A stretch of DNA of 64,000 bases, from NCBI GenBank assembly GCA_951394405.1, contig OX596344.1, forward strand, positions 2,170,001 through 2,234,000. The letters are read 5' to 3'. The notes under the pieces were generated by a model. That model worked only from the letters and a program-made list of their open reading frames with translations. It ran no database searches and had not been told where the DNA came from. The position numbers were made by a program, and so were the translations under genes. Positions 11,688 through 22,044 of the stretch are shown here, one piece after another. Within the stretch, counting starts at the first letter, position 1. Every line of letters begins with the position of its first letter. This DNA comes from Coprinellus micaceus (taxonomy: Eukaryota > Basidiomycota > Agaricomycetes > Agaricales > Psathyrellaceae).

Positions 11688-12425
11688 CTATCCCCTTGGC
11701 TTGCCGCTGCTGGAACTGGGGACAGCAGCCACCCTACCCGCCCTCCGCTCCGTCGGGTCGATTCCACCCTGCCGCGACGCAGAACTCGTAGCGACGACAC
11801 CCGCTTTCGCAAGCATCCTCAAACTCGCAGCAGTCTCATACGCATCTTCCAACGCCTGCCGAATTTCGACGGCCTTAGCCAAGATCTTCTTTGCATGGAA
11901 GACCGTCGGCCCGCTGCCAGGTCCTTTGCTTAGATGGTCGTTGATCTCCTTGTCGGTTAGAGGCTTCTTGGGGTCGAACCTAAACTTCAGGTCCTTGGCC
12001 TTGTCTCCAGATGCTAAGAGATAGTACCCCTCGGGGGTCCACATCCCGAACTTGTAGTCTTCGCGCGGTGCCCAGCCCAAGAACTCTTCCGACGCAGCCT
12101 CTTCCTTCCTACTCCACTTGAGTGCATTTTCCAGCGCGTCGAGCGCATGGGGTGCTCGGAGCTTCGCTGTTATGACCTCGACATCCGAATCATTTACGTT
12201 CCCGGAGTTGTTGAGAAGCGTGTGCGAGAGGGTAATATAGTAGCCCCGGAGAGTGTGAGCTTCGGATAGCCGAGCGTCGAGGAAACCCATCTGGGCGCTG
12301 TACTTGTCGCTGTTTGCGATGGAGACGGCGCGATTTGAAATGGAGAGTCGGATAGGGTGGGTTAGGGGAGCGCTAGCTACTGTGAATACAGGAGGCGCGG
12401 GGTAGGAACAGGTGAATGAAGCCAT
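11688..12425 (-). CDS. Hypothetical protein, 245 aa, single exon
   Basis: The family is not recognised. The frame opens with MASFTCSYPAPPVF and is uninterrupted. It contains a short repeated-looking helical region (ALENALKWSRKEEAA) and the motif FGMWTPEGYYLLASGDKAKDL, then a basic, Ser-rich tail. The start is supported by a TATA box about 110 bp upstream at 12535-12542. No signal peptide or membrane helix is seen. It is the first of a run of small genes up to 18.2 kb that look lineage-restricted. A real gene is likely on length, composition and promoter; function is unknown. Confidence 0.65.
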   Translation of the reverse strand: MASFTCSYPAPPVFTVASAPLTHPIRLSISNRAVSIANSDKYSAQMGFLDARLSEAHTLRGYYITLSHTLLNNSGNVNDSDVEVITAKLRAPHALDALENALKWSRKEEAASEEFLGWAPREDYKFGMWTPEGYYLLASGDKAKDLKFRFDPKKPLTDKEINDHLSKGPGSGPTVFHAKKILAKAVEIRQALEDAYETAASLRMLAKAGVVATSSASRQGGIDPTERRAGRVAAVPSSSSGKPRG

Positions 12426-12534
12426 TGTGACTGGAAACTCGGAGTTGCGCTGGGTGGCGTAGAACTGGGCGGGGAGGGAGAGTATGTGCGAGGTTGTCGC
12501 AGGGTAATTGAGCTCGTCGTAAAACGTGGATCGC

Positions 12535-12542
12535 TTTATATA
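12535..12542 (-). promoter_or_regulatory. TATA box of the 245-aa gene
   Basis: TATATAAA on the minus strand lies about 110 bp upstream of the ATG at 12425. Confidence 0.6.
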
Positions 12543-12892
12543 TGGGCGTGTGGCTTATAGCACGTGCAGCGACGATGCGCGGGGCTTGGGACGATGAAGG
12601 GTGCCCATTTTGGAAGGTCGGGTGTCGCGTGCGACGGGATGGGACGCCGGGCGCTTATACTCACGAGACGAAGCACGTGCAAAACGCATAGGAAGGATTG
12701 CAAATCGTTCATTGTGAGAAATAACATTCGTACGGGAAGAGGCTCTTCGCGCTGTCGGAGAACAATACAGGATGTGTCACTTGAAATACAGGTAGGTAGA
12801 TAGCCAAATAAGATATTAACAGAGGCAAGATACTAGTAACAAAACACGCGAGGATGGGGGACGAAAAATCTAGAGAACCCAGACAAACAAAC

Positions 12893-13477
12893 TTACGCAC
12901 GACGCGCAAAGGAAAACGCAGTCTCGGAGCCCTGCGAATCGGAATCGGATAGGCTGAGGATGCCGTCCGCCACTTCAGACGAGGCCTTCGCAATCATTAA
13001 AGTCGCCTTGACCTCATCCCTCTTCCTCTCACAAATCTCTATCTCCTTCGTCTTGACGCTCCTCCAAGAAACGTAGATCTCTCGCCAGTGGTTTAGTGAG
13101 GCTAGCTTCGCTTCCTCCTCGTGAGTGCGCTGAAGCGCTACTCCTTGGCTCCACGCAAGATGCTCTTCCTCCCTGTACGCCGCGCATTCGTTCGCAAGGT
13201 GGAAGACCTCCCTATCGAACCAAGTGTGTTCCGAGCGCACTTTCTTCAGGTGCTCCTTGACGAAGTCTAAGAGATTGCGAAGGTCGGTTGGGTCCTCTGT
13301 GAACGTCGTTCCAGTGATCTCAGCAGGAAGTGGGGTGGGATGACGGGGGTCCTTGTTGGCATTTATGTCAAGCATGGACGCCGGCCAGGTCAGAATGTAG
13401 GGGAACCTTGCGAAGTCTTCCGAGACTGCCCCAGCATGGGAGATAAGCCCTGGAACGGAGCGACGTTGGACAGACAT
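12893..13477 (-). CDS. Hypothetical coiled-coil protein, 194 aa
   Basis: The family is not recognised. The open frame extends up to 13564, but a TATA box at 13548-13555 lies between the upstream Met and the ATG at 13477 (MSVQRRSVPG). The start at 13477 is therefore preferred. The protein has a mixed N-terminal half with the motif FPYILTWPASML. A charged helical C-terminal half follows, ending in KTKEIEICERKRDEVKATL. The end of that helix resembles the gene at 14347-14793 (KEEELEAFKAKRDEVERSV), which suggests the two are distant paralogues. No membrane segment is present. The 3' end overlaps no neighbour. Confidence 0.6.
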   Translation of the reverse strand: MSVQRRSVPGLISHAGAVSEDFARFPYILTWPASMLDINANKDPRHPTPLPAEITGTTFTEDPTDLRNLLDFVKEHLKKVRSEHTWFDREVFHLANECAAYREEEHLAWSQGVALQRTHEEEAKLASLNHWREIYVSWRSVKTKEIEICERKRDEVKATLMIAKASSEVADGILSLSDSDSQGSETAFSFARRA

Positions 13478-13547
13478 GCTTATGGTGGGTGGGTGGCGCG
13501 GTGAGGATTTGTGGGGATTGGGAGACTCGCATATAGAGGGAGTGTGT

Positions 13548-13555
13548 TTATATAG
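13548..13555 (-). promoter_or_regulatory. TATA box of the 194-aa gene; decides its start
   Basis: TATATAAA on the minus strand is about 70 bp upstream of the ATG at 13477. It sits just downstream of the first Met of the longer open frame, arguing against that longer start. Confidence 0.6.
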
Positions 13556-13811
13556 GTGCCCCAAACTTGTGCCCCACCGTCGCTAGGCTAGGGGTGCGAG
13601 GGCTCCCTTTGAGCGCATCTATAGCAACATAAAATGGGCAATGGGATAGCAGAGGGCCACTGTTGGTTCCAAGTGCTATTGATGACAGAATTGCAACAAT
13701 GACGCCGCGATGACTCACGGGGACTTCAACGAACCTATGATCCGATTCAACTCGTCCTGTAGTTTACAGCAGCATGTGGCGGCCTATTGTACGAGGGGAA
13801 ATTTAAAAGAC

Positions 13812-13994
13812 TTAAAGAAGCCGGCTGGGGAAACAAAGGTTCGTAAATGGCTGGGTTTGTGGTGGCTCAATGATCAAAGCAGCCATTGGTGCTTTGGGCA
13901 CTCCTGCGTCGGTCATGGAATCAGGCCAGTCGTGATCTCTGGGACGCGGAGGCGGGGATAAAAGCCAGGACATATCGAGTTTGTTTTCCTTCAT
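13812..13994 (-). pseudogene. Truncated inverted copy of the gene at 14347-14793
   Basis: The minus-strand frame starts MKENKLDMSWLL and is identical to the plus-strand gene for its first 34 codons. At the edge of the inverted repeat (13892) it runs into unrelated sequence and stops after 60 codons. It keeps the same upstream region, including the mirrored TATA box at 14125-14131, so it could be transcribed from a duplicated promoter. It lacks the helical C-terminal two thirds and is probably non-functional. Confidence 0.75.
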
Positions 13995-14449
13995 GGTTTA
14001 TGAGAAGCTAACTGGTAGGCGAACTGTTTGAACTCCGGGCTCAGGCGTAGGTGGGGTCGGGGTCGGTCGTAGTTGGTTGCATAACCCAATCGTTCAACGA
14101 GTCCTTAAATACGATCGGAGGAGCTTTTATATGCGAGAGTGCTTTGATGATATGCACCTTCACTTCTTTCAATAGGGCGCTTGGTGCATATCATCAAAGC
14201 ACTCTCGCATATAAAAGCTCCTCCGATCGTATTTAAGGACTCGTTGAACGATTGGGTTATGCAACCAACTACGACCGACCCTGACCCCACCTACGCCTGA
14301 GTCCGGAGTTCAAACAGTTCGCCTACCAGTTAGCTTCTCATAAACCATGAAGGAAAACAAACTCGATATGTCCTGGCTTTTATCCCCGCCTCCGCGTCCC
14401 AGAGATCACGACTGGCCTGATTCCATGACCGACGCAGGAGTGCCCAAAG
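13892..14449. repeat. Near-perfect inverted repeat, 267-bp arms with a 24-bp spacer
   Basis: The left arm is 13892-14158 and the right arm 14183-14449, with the spacer at 14159-14182. Reading the arms against each other I find two mismatches (14039/14302 and 14059/14282), about 99% identity. The right arm covers the promoter, TATA box, leader and first 34 codons of the gene at 14347. The left arm is the same block in opposite direction. Both mismatches lie in the leader, and the coding parts are identical. The DNA can form a long hairpin. Confidence 0.93.
14210..14216 (+). promoter_or_regulatory. TATA box, duplicated in mirror image at 14125-14131
   Basis: TATAAAA lies 131 bp upstream of the ATG at 14347. 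The reverse-complement copy in the left arm lies at the same distance from the ATG at 13994. The two form a divergent, symmetrical promoter pair only about 80 bp apart. Confidence 0.65.
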
Positions 14450-14793
14450 GAACCGATCCCGATTCGTACCCCAGGCTTTCTCATCGCCTCCTGAGCTTGG
14501 CCATTCCCTTGGGCCTTCAGAGTGACCTCATGGATAGGCGCTACGCAAGTAGTCTTTACAAGGAAAGTGCCTCACTCAAGGTGCGGATTGAAAAGGTCGA
14601 CACAGAAGCTCGCTGGTTCAGGAGGCAATTGGGGGGCGGTCCTACTCCCAAGTCCGCTGAGGAGATGTCGTATCTCGCAAAGTGGCAAAAGATAAAGGAG
14701 GAAGAGCTTGAAGCGTTCAAGGCAAAGCGTGATGAAGTTGAGAGGAGTGTACAGGTAGTGAGGGCCAAGGACATGACAAGACTGTACAGCTAA
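14347..14793 (+). CDS. Hypothetical helical protein, 148 aa
   Basis: Single exon, family not recognised. The N-terminus is Pro/Arg/Asp-rich (LLSPPPRPRDHDWPDS). The rest is predicted to be mostly helical and charged, with the motif KEEELEAFKAKRDEVERSV near residues 115-135. That motif resembles the end of the 194-aa protein encoded at 13477-12893. The promoter and first 34 codons lie in the right arm of the inverted repeat, so this intact copy was probably the source of the truncated one at 13994. No signal peptide or membrane segment is seen. Confidence 0.65.
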   Translation: MKENKLDMSWLLSPPPRPRDHDWPDSMTDAGVPKGTDPDSYPRLSHRLLSLAIPLGLQSDLMDRRYASSLYKESASLKVRIEKVDTEARWFRRQLGGGPTPKSAEEMSYLAKWQKIKEEELEAFKAKRDEVERSVQVVRAKDMTRLYS

Positions 14794-15301
14794 ATCAGTG
14801 GATTCTTCCAGGCTGGAGGTCTATGATGTCGATGAGCGCTGCTATCCGAAGTATGTTATATTATTTTTACCAAATTATCACTGGTTCGAACAGCCGTTCG
14901 CATCACGCGACAGCTTCAGTTGGTTGGCGCCACGGGCGCTTATCGTTCGCCGTGGTCTCGGCATGATGGCAACAAATGATAGTTCGCACAATGAGGGCAT
15001 GACAGCCTCGTGGATCAGGGACCCATCGGATTCTCTACCATCATCATGAGTTCCCTACTTTATGACCCCTCGTCCGATACAAGGACCCGCAGCTACTCAG
15101 TTTCTCATCCTGTGCGACCGCAACTCTGAATCTTGAGAACGGAACAGGGCGACATTGTGAGTTGTCACCTTCTCTTCAAGTTGGCTTCCTCTTCATACCT
15201 GTGACACAGCCCCGCGCTGTGAGCTGAGATACCTGAGCAATTGTAGCTCCGATCCTTTCGCTTACCATCGATGCAGGGCACTCGACCCTCAGCTTTCCCG
15301 G

Positions 15302-16708
15302 ATGCAGCCCGTCGCTTCTAGCTCGAAGCACCAGCTGCCAGCTCGCCAACCCTCGCACCCCAACTCACCTCAAGGAGGCACGCCACACAGACCGCGGTGG
15401 ATGCAGTATGGAGGGCATTATCGCCAAATCGAGGACACTACACAACCCTGGGTACCCAGCCCCCGCGTTTCTTCGCCCATGCCCGTTCCGAACGTTCCTG
15501 TCTTCGACATCAACCTCCACTACAAGGCTGGAGAGGTATCCAGCCTCAACTCGCGGTCATCGTCCTCTACCTGGAGCACGGCGCATCGACCGTCCATTCA
15601 TGCACAGCTGAGAACCCCAGCGACGCCTCCTGCGTCGCTACCCAAGAAGAAGAGGTTCGCATCGTTACGGAGGATAACGAGGAAGCTTATGGTTCGGAGA
15701 ACAAGGCCTCGTACGTACCGCATGGCCGCCCTTCTCGTAGGGAGCTCACCTTGTTCTTCTAGACCGCGACGCAGCGAAAGAGCCTCTGCCGACCGTCATC
15801 GTAGAGAAGCCTCCCACCGAATACTCGCTTTCAGCGAGAGTCCAGCCCCACGAATGGAAAGACTGGGGATACTACGCACGCCCAATGATAAACTACCTCA
15901 CCGTGCACAACTCGTGTAGGTGCTGCTCATGATCCCATCGGAAATTCCTGACATCTGTGCAGCGTCTCCTCCCCAACATTACGCCCCTCTCCAGCACATC
16001 GACAACACGGACCTTACACCCGAGGACGTCTTCCACTCGCTTCGCGATCCGGACGGAACCCCACACCCTGAGCGCTGGAAACTTGGCATCCGGCACCCAT
16101 CTCTCCCTCCCCGGCCCACTCGGTGGGCTCACCCTAACCCACACCAACCGCTCCCTTTCCCGTGGGAAGTGCAGGTCAACCCATTCCTCGAGCACAAGCT
16201 CTTTGGGTGCCCGAGGCTGTATTGGGACATAAAAGAAGACATCACGGCTGCGATGTACGGGCTGGAGATCGACGAGGACCCTGACATGCTTGCGCGGCCA
16301 CTCAATCCCGCGGACCTCGCGCAGCCGGCCACCTGGCCATTCGTGACCCATATGTACGTCAACGCACTCTCGGACGACATCTCGCCCAGGTTTGCGTGGC
16401 CGTTCATGGTCATCAACCCAGACGGTATCAAGATTCGCGACATCATCAACTTCATACATGCCAATTTTATGGAATACGTGAGGGCGAGCGAGTATTACTC
16501 GTGGACGGTGTCGAGGAGGAAGGAAGCAGCGAGGGCGCACAAGTGGAGGTGTGACCCGCACGAGCATCTGTGGAAGTTTCAGTCGGGTGATATGGACCCG
16601 AACGATAACATGAGGAGGATGGATTACTTAGGGGAGAAGACGCTGTTCAGGGGCTTGGCTCCCAATCCCGATGGCACCGGCTGGGTGTTGTATCTTGGTC
16701 AGGATTAG
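15302..16708 (+). CDS. DUF6699 domain protein, 435 aa
   Basis: Three exons join in frame: 15302-15710, 15763-15915 and 15963-16708 (1308 nt). Introns of 52 and 47 bp have good GTACGT and GTAGGT donors. The N-terminal 135 residues are Ser/Pro/Arg-rich and probably disordered. Exon 2 reads EKPPTEYSLSARVQPHEW. Exon 3 carries the conserved block from VNPFLEHKLFGCPRLYWDI through ATWPFVTHMYV, WPFMVINPDGIKIRDII and RMDYLGEKTLFRGL to the stop. This pattern (NPFL, PRLxWDI, WPxxVxNPxGxxxxDV, RxDxLGxxTxFxGL) is the DUF6699 signature of agaricomycete proteins of unknown function. The family call rests on recalled motif order. Confidence 0.8.
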
Positions 16709-17767
16709 GGTCACGGCGTACCAGACACTGTGATCCTCTTCTCAGTGTATATGGTTATGCGCTACAATCATTATCTGCGGATCGTGCACCGTGCACCGTG
16801 AATGAGGCGCGCCCATGTACGATAGGGGTTAGTCGCCACAGCAGCCACCGTGACCTCGTGATCGAAACTGGATTTCAAAGCAAACGAACACATGCAAGCC
16901 CCCTTGCTGAAGTCAAACCTTGTCTGGCCTCCCATACACACGTCGTCGTCCGCTTCTACATTTACTCCTTCTCACACTTTTTGCTCTTCTTCCCCCCCAA
17001 TGCCCGCTGGAACGAGGTAGGGAGGAGAAGGATCGAGTCAGCGTCGTGAAAACTCAGCCAAGGCAAAATGAAAACCGATGGGACCTCCTATCACGATTGG
17101 ATACTTATCGACTCGGAATATTTCAAGTGTCCTCTTATTGGCCCATAGGAAGACCCCGAGCCCTCAGTGGGTTCCATTTTCTCAGGGCGCTGATATCTAC
17201 TCTAGGCGCGGATGGGGGCAAGCATGGAAAGGTGGCTTGCTTTGGGCCCACCGGGCAACGGAGCGCCCCATTATAAAGGAGGTTTCGTGGAGGTAGTGAG
17301 TGATAAAGACGGACGGCCCAGATGAAAAGTATCATGGAACGTCGTTGATGACCACCTCGCCTTGGCCCTGTCGCACGTAAATGATCATTGGGTAGGTATT
17401 GAGGCGCAAAGGGCGTCTGTGCTTCAACTTATCAGTTTCTCCCATCCCCTGGACGACTTTCCAACTCTGAGGGCCTCTCCATACTTCAACAACAGCTGCT
17501 ACGGGGCCACCGCCGTCACCACCACTACCACGCCACGTCCAGGAGGCGAGACCGGGCTACGAACTTCCTCCTTCAATTGAGCTCGCTGCCTCACAGTATC
17601 TCCCATTTCTCCTCGCTCGCGCTCCGCCATCTTCCGCCTACAAGTACCCTCGGTCGTATTCGCCGTCATAACCCCCTTCGAGAACCATCCGAGCACCCCC
17701 CTCCCACCCAGGCGTCGACCTTACCTCTTCCCGTTACGACTCAACGATGCCTGTACTTCGCTTGTAG
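16709..17767. other. Intergenic, probably with the promoter and first exon(s) of the next gene
   Basis: A TATA-like TTATAAA at 17271-17277 and a pyrimidine-rich stretch around 17540-17760 suggest promoter and intron sequence of the gene whose exon starts at 17768. No first exon could be chosen with confidence. A short direct repeat (GTGCACC twice) lies at about 16784-16797. Confidence 0.35.
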
Positions 17768-18199
17768 AAGGCTTACGAGATAGGAGAACTCGCGCAAGAT
17801 CTAGGCTTCACTCTACCATTCGAATCCACCCAGGGGATTGAAGACCAATCAGGCGCCCTTGTCACCAGAGCCAACGCGTTCCAAAACGCTAACCTACAGT
17901 TGACACTCCAAGCTACTTTTTGTCGGCAGGAGTTTGAAGAGCTAAAGAAGCTCGAGGAGGCGACCGAATGCGAGGGCCAGGGAATACGGGAGGTCCGCGA
18001 CAAGATGGAGTGGTTGCAATACAAGGAGCTCATGTTCTCCGTGCACGCGCGCAAATATAGCATGGCGTCCGACTTGATAAGCCGCCATTTCGCCTTTGTA
18101 GCAAAGGAAGACCAAGAAGTGGCTCAAGGACCTGGAGTGGAAGAATACTGGAATCACCTACTCGACGGGCACTACGAATGGGTGGATGACGACCGCTAA
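17768..18199 (+). CDS. Hypothetical helical protein, 3' exon
   Basis: A strong open frame follows an acceptor CTTGTAG at 17761-17767 and runs 144 codons to TAA. It starts KAYEIGELAQDLGF and contains charged helices (EELKKLEEATECEGQ) and an acidic end (HYEWVDDDR). No in-frame ATG occurs before 18004 within the exon, so the start must be upstream, beyond an intron I could not resolve. The family is not recognised. Size and composition resemble the other small genes in this stretch. Confidence 0.5.
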   Translation, partial: KAYEIGELAQDLGFTLPFESTQGIEDQSGALVTRANAFQNANLQLTLQATFCRQEFEELKKLEEATECEGQGIREVRDKMEWLQYKELMFSVHARKYSMASDLISRHFAFVAKEDQEVAQGPGVEEYWNHLLDGHYEWVDDDR

Positions 18200-19292
18200 A
18201 CCGGGTGTACTACAACCCTGAGCTTCGGTCCATATTCGATTTCTGTGGCCGGACAGCGCCAAATTTCTATAATGACCACACTTCGTCGTTGAGCTACCCT
18301 GTCTCTGAAGGGGTGTAGATATGTATCTTGCTTTCATACGGTTTGATGAATATCAGTCCTGTCGTTAAACCTGCCGCCCGATAGGGGCATTCCGGCGCCT
18401 ATTTCTTGTATACGCCGATAGGCGCATGGTCTGTCTCGACATTCAGTCGAGAATTGGATACTTTGACCAGCATAAAGGGGAAACGAAGGTGGTGGTAAGC
18501 CAGAGCTTTACTATGGATGAGTCCCCCCAACGTTGTCATAAGTTGTCGTTCGTTCCGGTATGAGAACAAATAGGCGCCCGACGAATGATGCACAGCGTGG
18601 AGGATCGCTCGAGTTCGAGGGGGGTTCTTATTCAACGGGACGTTGGCATTGGGGGAGGCGGAAGGAAGGAGTGAGCTCGGGGGAGAACCAGCTGGGGGAC
18701 TACGGTAAGTACATCGGGTTTTTATACTAAGAATCTCGGAGCTCGGAAGCGAAGCTTCCGAGCATCCGTTCCGCACCATGCGGCGAGACGAACGACACCC
18801 GCGCTACCGCGCGGTGTCGGAGAACGGATAAATAATGAGGATGTCCGCACGCAGCCGGGACACCCTCCCCACAGCAATGATCCATGTCAGAGCTAACTTG
18901 AGAAAGAGCTAGAAAAAGTGGATTGTTGCCGAGCTTGGCAGCAATTGCTCGTCGACCGCTCGCTGATTGGAAGAGCGGGAGCACAGGTGTCACATATAAG
19001 GTACGCCTCGTGCTCGTCTCATGGAACGTATGGGCCTTTTTCGAGGACAAAGGGTATTGAGCGCGGCAGCTGCACAAGGAGAACGAGACCATCTAATCGT
19101 ACCTGTAGCTCCAGGCTGTGAGATCTCGAGAGGTAGTTCAGTGAATGCGCCGCGTTCCGGGGTTGATGTCTAGGTAGGGGGTGGGGGATTCGAATTTCGG
19201 GAACCCGGAAGGGTATACCGTATTGCTGCTTGCATCGACCTAGATGATGAAGGTGAAAACCAGCAAAAAGGTATGCTTGCAGCTTGTAGGCG
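18200..19292. other. Intergenic, no gene recognised
   Basis: Only short overlapping frames without motifs are seen. It contains the 10-bp hairpin at 18741-18763. Confidence 0.45.
18741..18763. repeat. Perfect short hairpin, 10-bp arms, 3-nt loop
   Basis: GCTCGGAAGC, then GAA, then GCTTCCGAGC. No coding or tRNA context explains it. Confidence 0.6.
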
Positions 19293-19365
19293 TTCCTTCT
19301 AGCCGACTCGAACGACTGACCTCGTCATTACTAGTGACGCGCTCTACCAACTGAGCTAAGAAGGA
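19293..19365 (-). tRNA. tRNA-Thr (AGT)
   Basis: The 73-nt minus-strand sequence folds as a cloverleaf without an intron. The acceptor stem is TCCTTCT/AGAAGGA and the discriminator is A. The D arm starts TAGCTCAGTTGG. The anticodon stem CGTCA/TGACG has loop CTAGTAA (anticodon AGT). The T stem AGTCG/CGGCT has loop TTCGAGT. A run of five T lies about 24 nt downstream on the coding strand. Internal A and B box sequences are intact. Confidence 0.95.
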
Positions 19366-19957
19366 TTGATATTAGGAGGAGAGGTGCGGCTTTCGAACCG
19401 CGGAGGAGACACCAGACACCATTTTCGCCGAGATGTGCCCAGGTCTGCCCCTGCTTGGAAGCCACTCACCTCCAAGCACGTTCTCACCACACGACTCGGT
19501 CCTGAGAGCTTGAAAAGAGGAAAGGGTATCAGATAAGTTTAGATTCGAAAAGAGCGGAGAGTGCCAGGGTTGAGAGACGGGAAAAGCGCATCGATTACTA
19601 CAACTTAAGACGCAAAGAAGAAAGGAATGGTCACGGTGACTGAAGGTGTTGTACATATAACCTGGATTACGGAGAAGGGAGATGAAAGAGAGAATAAGAT
19701 AGGTTGGGATTGAATGGGGGAATCGGAGAAATAGTGGATGAAGAAAGGAAGAGTCCGGGCAGGGAACGCCGCGATGGTCTCGTGAACCTATCACCCGAGC
19801 CAAGGAGAAGTAGGTCAAGGAAAGCAAGGAAAGAGGACTTGGCTATCACAACGGCACGGCAGTGATGACGCATCCCAGGGAGGGGAAGCGACGATGAGGA
19901 GGAAGAGAGGGTGATTGAGATGAGTGCCGCGATCGAGTTAAGCAGGCTGCTATAGAT
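19366..19957. other. 3' flank of the epsin gene
   Basis: The sequence lies between the tRNA and the epsin stop codon. Minus-strand frames here, such as 19827-19372, show no domain and are probably 3' UTR of the epsin gene. Confidence 0.5.
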
Positions 19958-21655
19958 TTAGATATCGAAGAAGGGCTTCTCGGCGTTCTGTTGCTGCTGC
20001 TGCATAGCGAACGGATTGTGCTGCTTGTTCCCTGTCGGCTGCCCAGCCACAATGGCCCTACCCGCGTCGGTATAGCCATATCTGAGCGCGCCAACGTTAC
20101 CGAACGTATCCTGCCCGTCGTCCCTGTTCGCAAATAGGCTCTCAAGCCTCGCCTCATTTTCACCAAGTTGTGCCTTCGTCTTGACGTTGATAGGCTTCTG
20201 GCTATATGGGTTCGTGGCGGAATTGGCTGAAGTGGGTCGGGGTGAGGCAGAGGCAGAGAGTGTGGAAAGGTTGGACTGGTTGTGGTTATCGTAGGTTCCC
20301 GTGAGATTGAATGATGGTAAATTGGAAGGTGTACTTGAAACTGGGGAGAATGACGAAGGGGCGGGTGAAGGGGCGAATGGATTGTTGTTGCCGAAGCCGG
20401 TCGGCTGGACGGTAAGCTGAGGGGTAGGAGTGAATAGGCTTTGCTGCGCTTGCTGCATCTGCATCTGCTGCATCTGCTGCTGACGCATCCATTCCTCCTG
20501 CTGTTGAGCGAGCTGGGCTTGCTGCTGGGCCTGTTGGGCCTGTTGCTGTTGAAGCATGAACATCTCTTGCTGGCGTAAGTACTCTTGCTGAGCTGCTTGT
20601 TGCTCCATTTGCTGCTGGTATGGGTTGAACGAAGTGAATTGAGGTTGGATAGTCATTTGGGGTTGAATTGATGTGAACTGCGGTTGCAGGCCGACAGCAT
20701 ATGGAGTTGGATCGATGAGAGAGATGGTGTTGCTTCCAGACGTGCTCGGTGCAGAACTGGTGTGGCATTAGTGGCGCCCCGAGGATATTGAAAAGTATGA
20801 CATACTCATCGAAGAGGGCACGAGCGTTCGTATCATCGACGTCCTTTTTCCGTTGCTCCTCCTCCTGCTCGCTGGCCTTCAGCGCGGCCTCAAGCTCCCG
20901 CTGCTCCTTCATCTCCATTTCCTTCGCGAGGGACTTCTTGCTTTCCTCAATGGCCCTTCGTAACTCGTCCTCATCGCGGTTGGGCCGTTTCCCAGAGAGC
21001 GAATTGGCCTGGTCGCGCCGCAATTGGTTCTCGTCGTCGTCTTCGCGGTCGAACTCTCCCCCAGCGCCGCGAATCATCCTATCCCGCATGTGCGCTCTCG
21101 AGCGGCGTTCCTCTCGCAAGCGATCCTCGTCCATGAGCAGGTTCGTGATATCCTTGGCCTTCTGCCTGACGTTCGCCCCCTGATCCTTCGCATCCTCGTC
21201 GATGTACTGGAACTCCTTCAACGTTTTGATGATATAGATATTGTCGCGGAAGTAGATGACCACATTCTCGGACCCTTGGTGAAGGCAATAGTCCAAAACA
21301 GTCAGACTCTGCCGTCCATTCATGAGCCCTCCGGATCTGATATGGTCCTGCCCAGTAACGTACCTTGAAGACATGGCGCCAATTCTTGCCCTTGTCGTTC
21401 AGCCGCTTATCGAGCATCTCCATGATTTCGATAAAGTCATTCCTATCGTATACCCATTAGATTCCGTCGTCCCCCTCAGGTAGTGGCCCGAACTACGCAC
21501 TGATTATACGTCAACTGCGCGATTTCGTTCATCTGAGTTCCCGAGGGGCCCCAGGGGTCATTGCTGGTGGCTTCCCTGACCTTGGCCTGGGTGTCCGAGT
21601 ACCCCTTGGTGTAGTTCTTCGTGACGCGGAGGGCAGCCTTCCCGAAGTGCTGCAT
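19958..21655 (-). CDS. Epsin, ENTH-domain endocytic adaptor (Ent1/Ent2 type), 511 aa
   Basis: Four exons on the minus strand: 21655-21501, 21442-21364, 21308-20806 and 20756-19958 (1536 nt). The ENTH domain covers about residues 10-140, from YTKGYSDTQAKVREATSNDPWGP through NDFIEIMEMLDKRL and SLTVLDYCLHQGSENV. It binds phosphoinositides at the plasma membrane in known epsins. Two ubiquitin-interacting motifs follow near residues 190-205 (DELRRAIEESKKS) and 215-228 (ELEAALKASEQEE). A Gln-rich block with Q/M/A repeats comes next. Two NPF motifs (NNPFAP and HNPFAM) are expected ligands for EH-domain proteins. The C-terminus is FFDI rather than a clear clathrin box. Introns are 49-58 bp. The gene is divergent from the chitin deacetylase, with 389 bp between start codons. 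Confidence 0.93.
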
Positions 21656-22044
21656 GGTGGCGGTAGGTGGAGAACAATTGCGGGTCGCGGACGTGGTCGC
21701 CGTCGCTGACAGTCCGCGCGGGGGATTAGGTAAGAGATGATGACGCCCTCATCGCCACGAGCCCCTGAGGACGACGGTGAGACCGTACGCAGACCCGAAC
21801 CACGATGACCCCGAGCGCGTTACTCCCATCCAGCAACGGAATATCCTTTCAAACCGCAAAATTTGTGGGATATAACTGAAATGCGCGGCTTAAACGCGCT
21901 CGCCGACGATGTGGATAGCGCATAAGTCATGTCGATCGTTATGACCACGCGAGTCTGGGATCTCTGGGTTGCGAAAGTGACATAGAGGATCGGTTGAAGC
22001 TAGAGGACGAGACACATATCCTTGTTATCTGGGCTCATACGGCG

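Noticed and set aside
13478..13564. N-terminal extension of the 194-aa protein
   Set aside because: A TATA box lies inside the extension, so the upstream Met would precede the promoter.
14051..14290. Two mirror-image frames of about 61 codons around the centre of the inverted repeat
   Set aside because: They are created by the palindrome itself and run across promoter and leader sequence.
19372..19827. 151-codon minus-strand frame next to tRNA-Thr
   Set aside because: It lies in the 3' flank of epsin and has no domain features; probably UTR.
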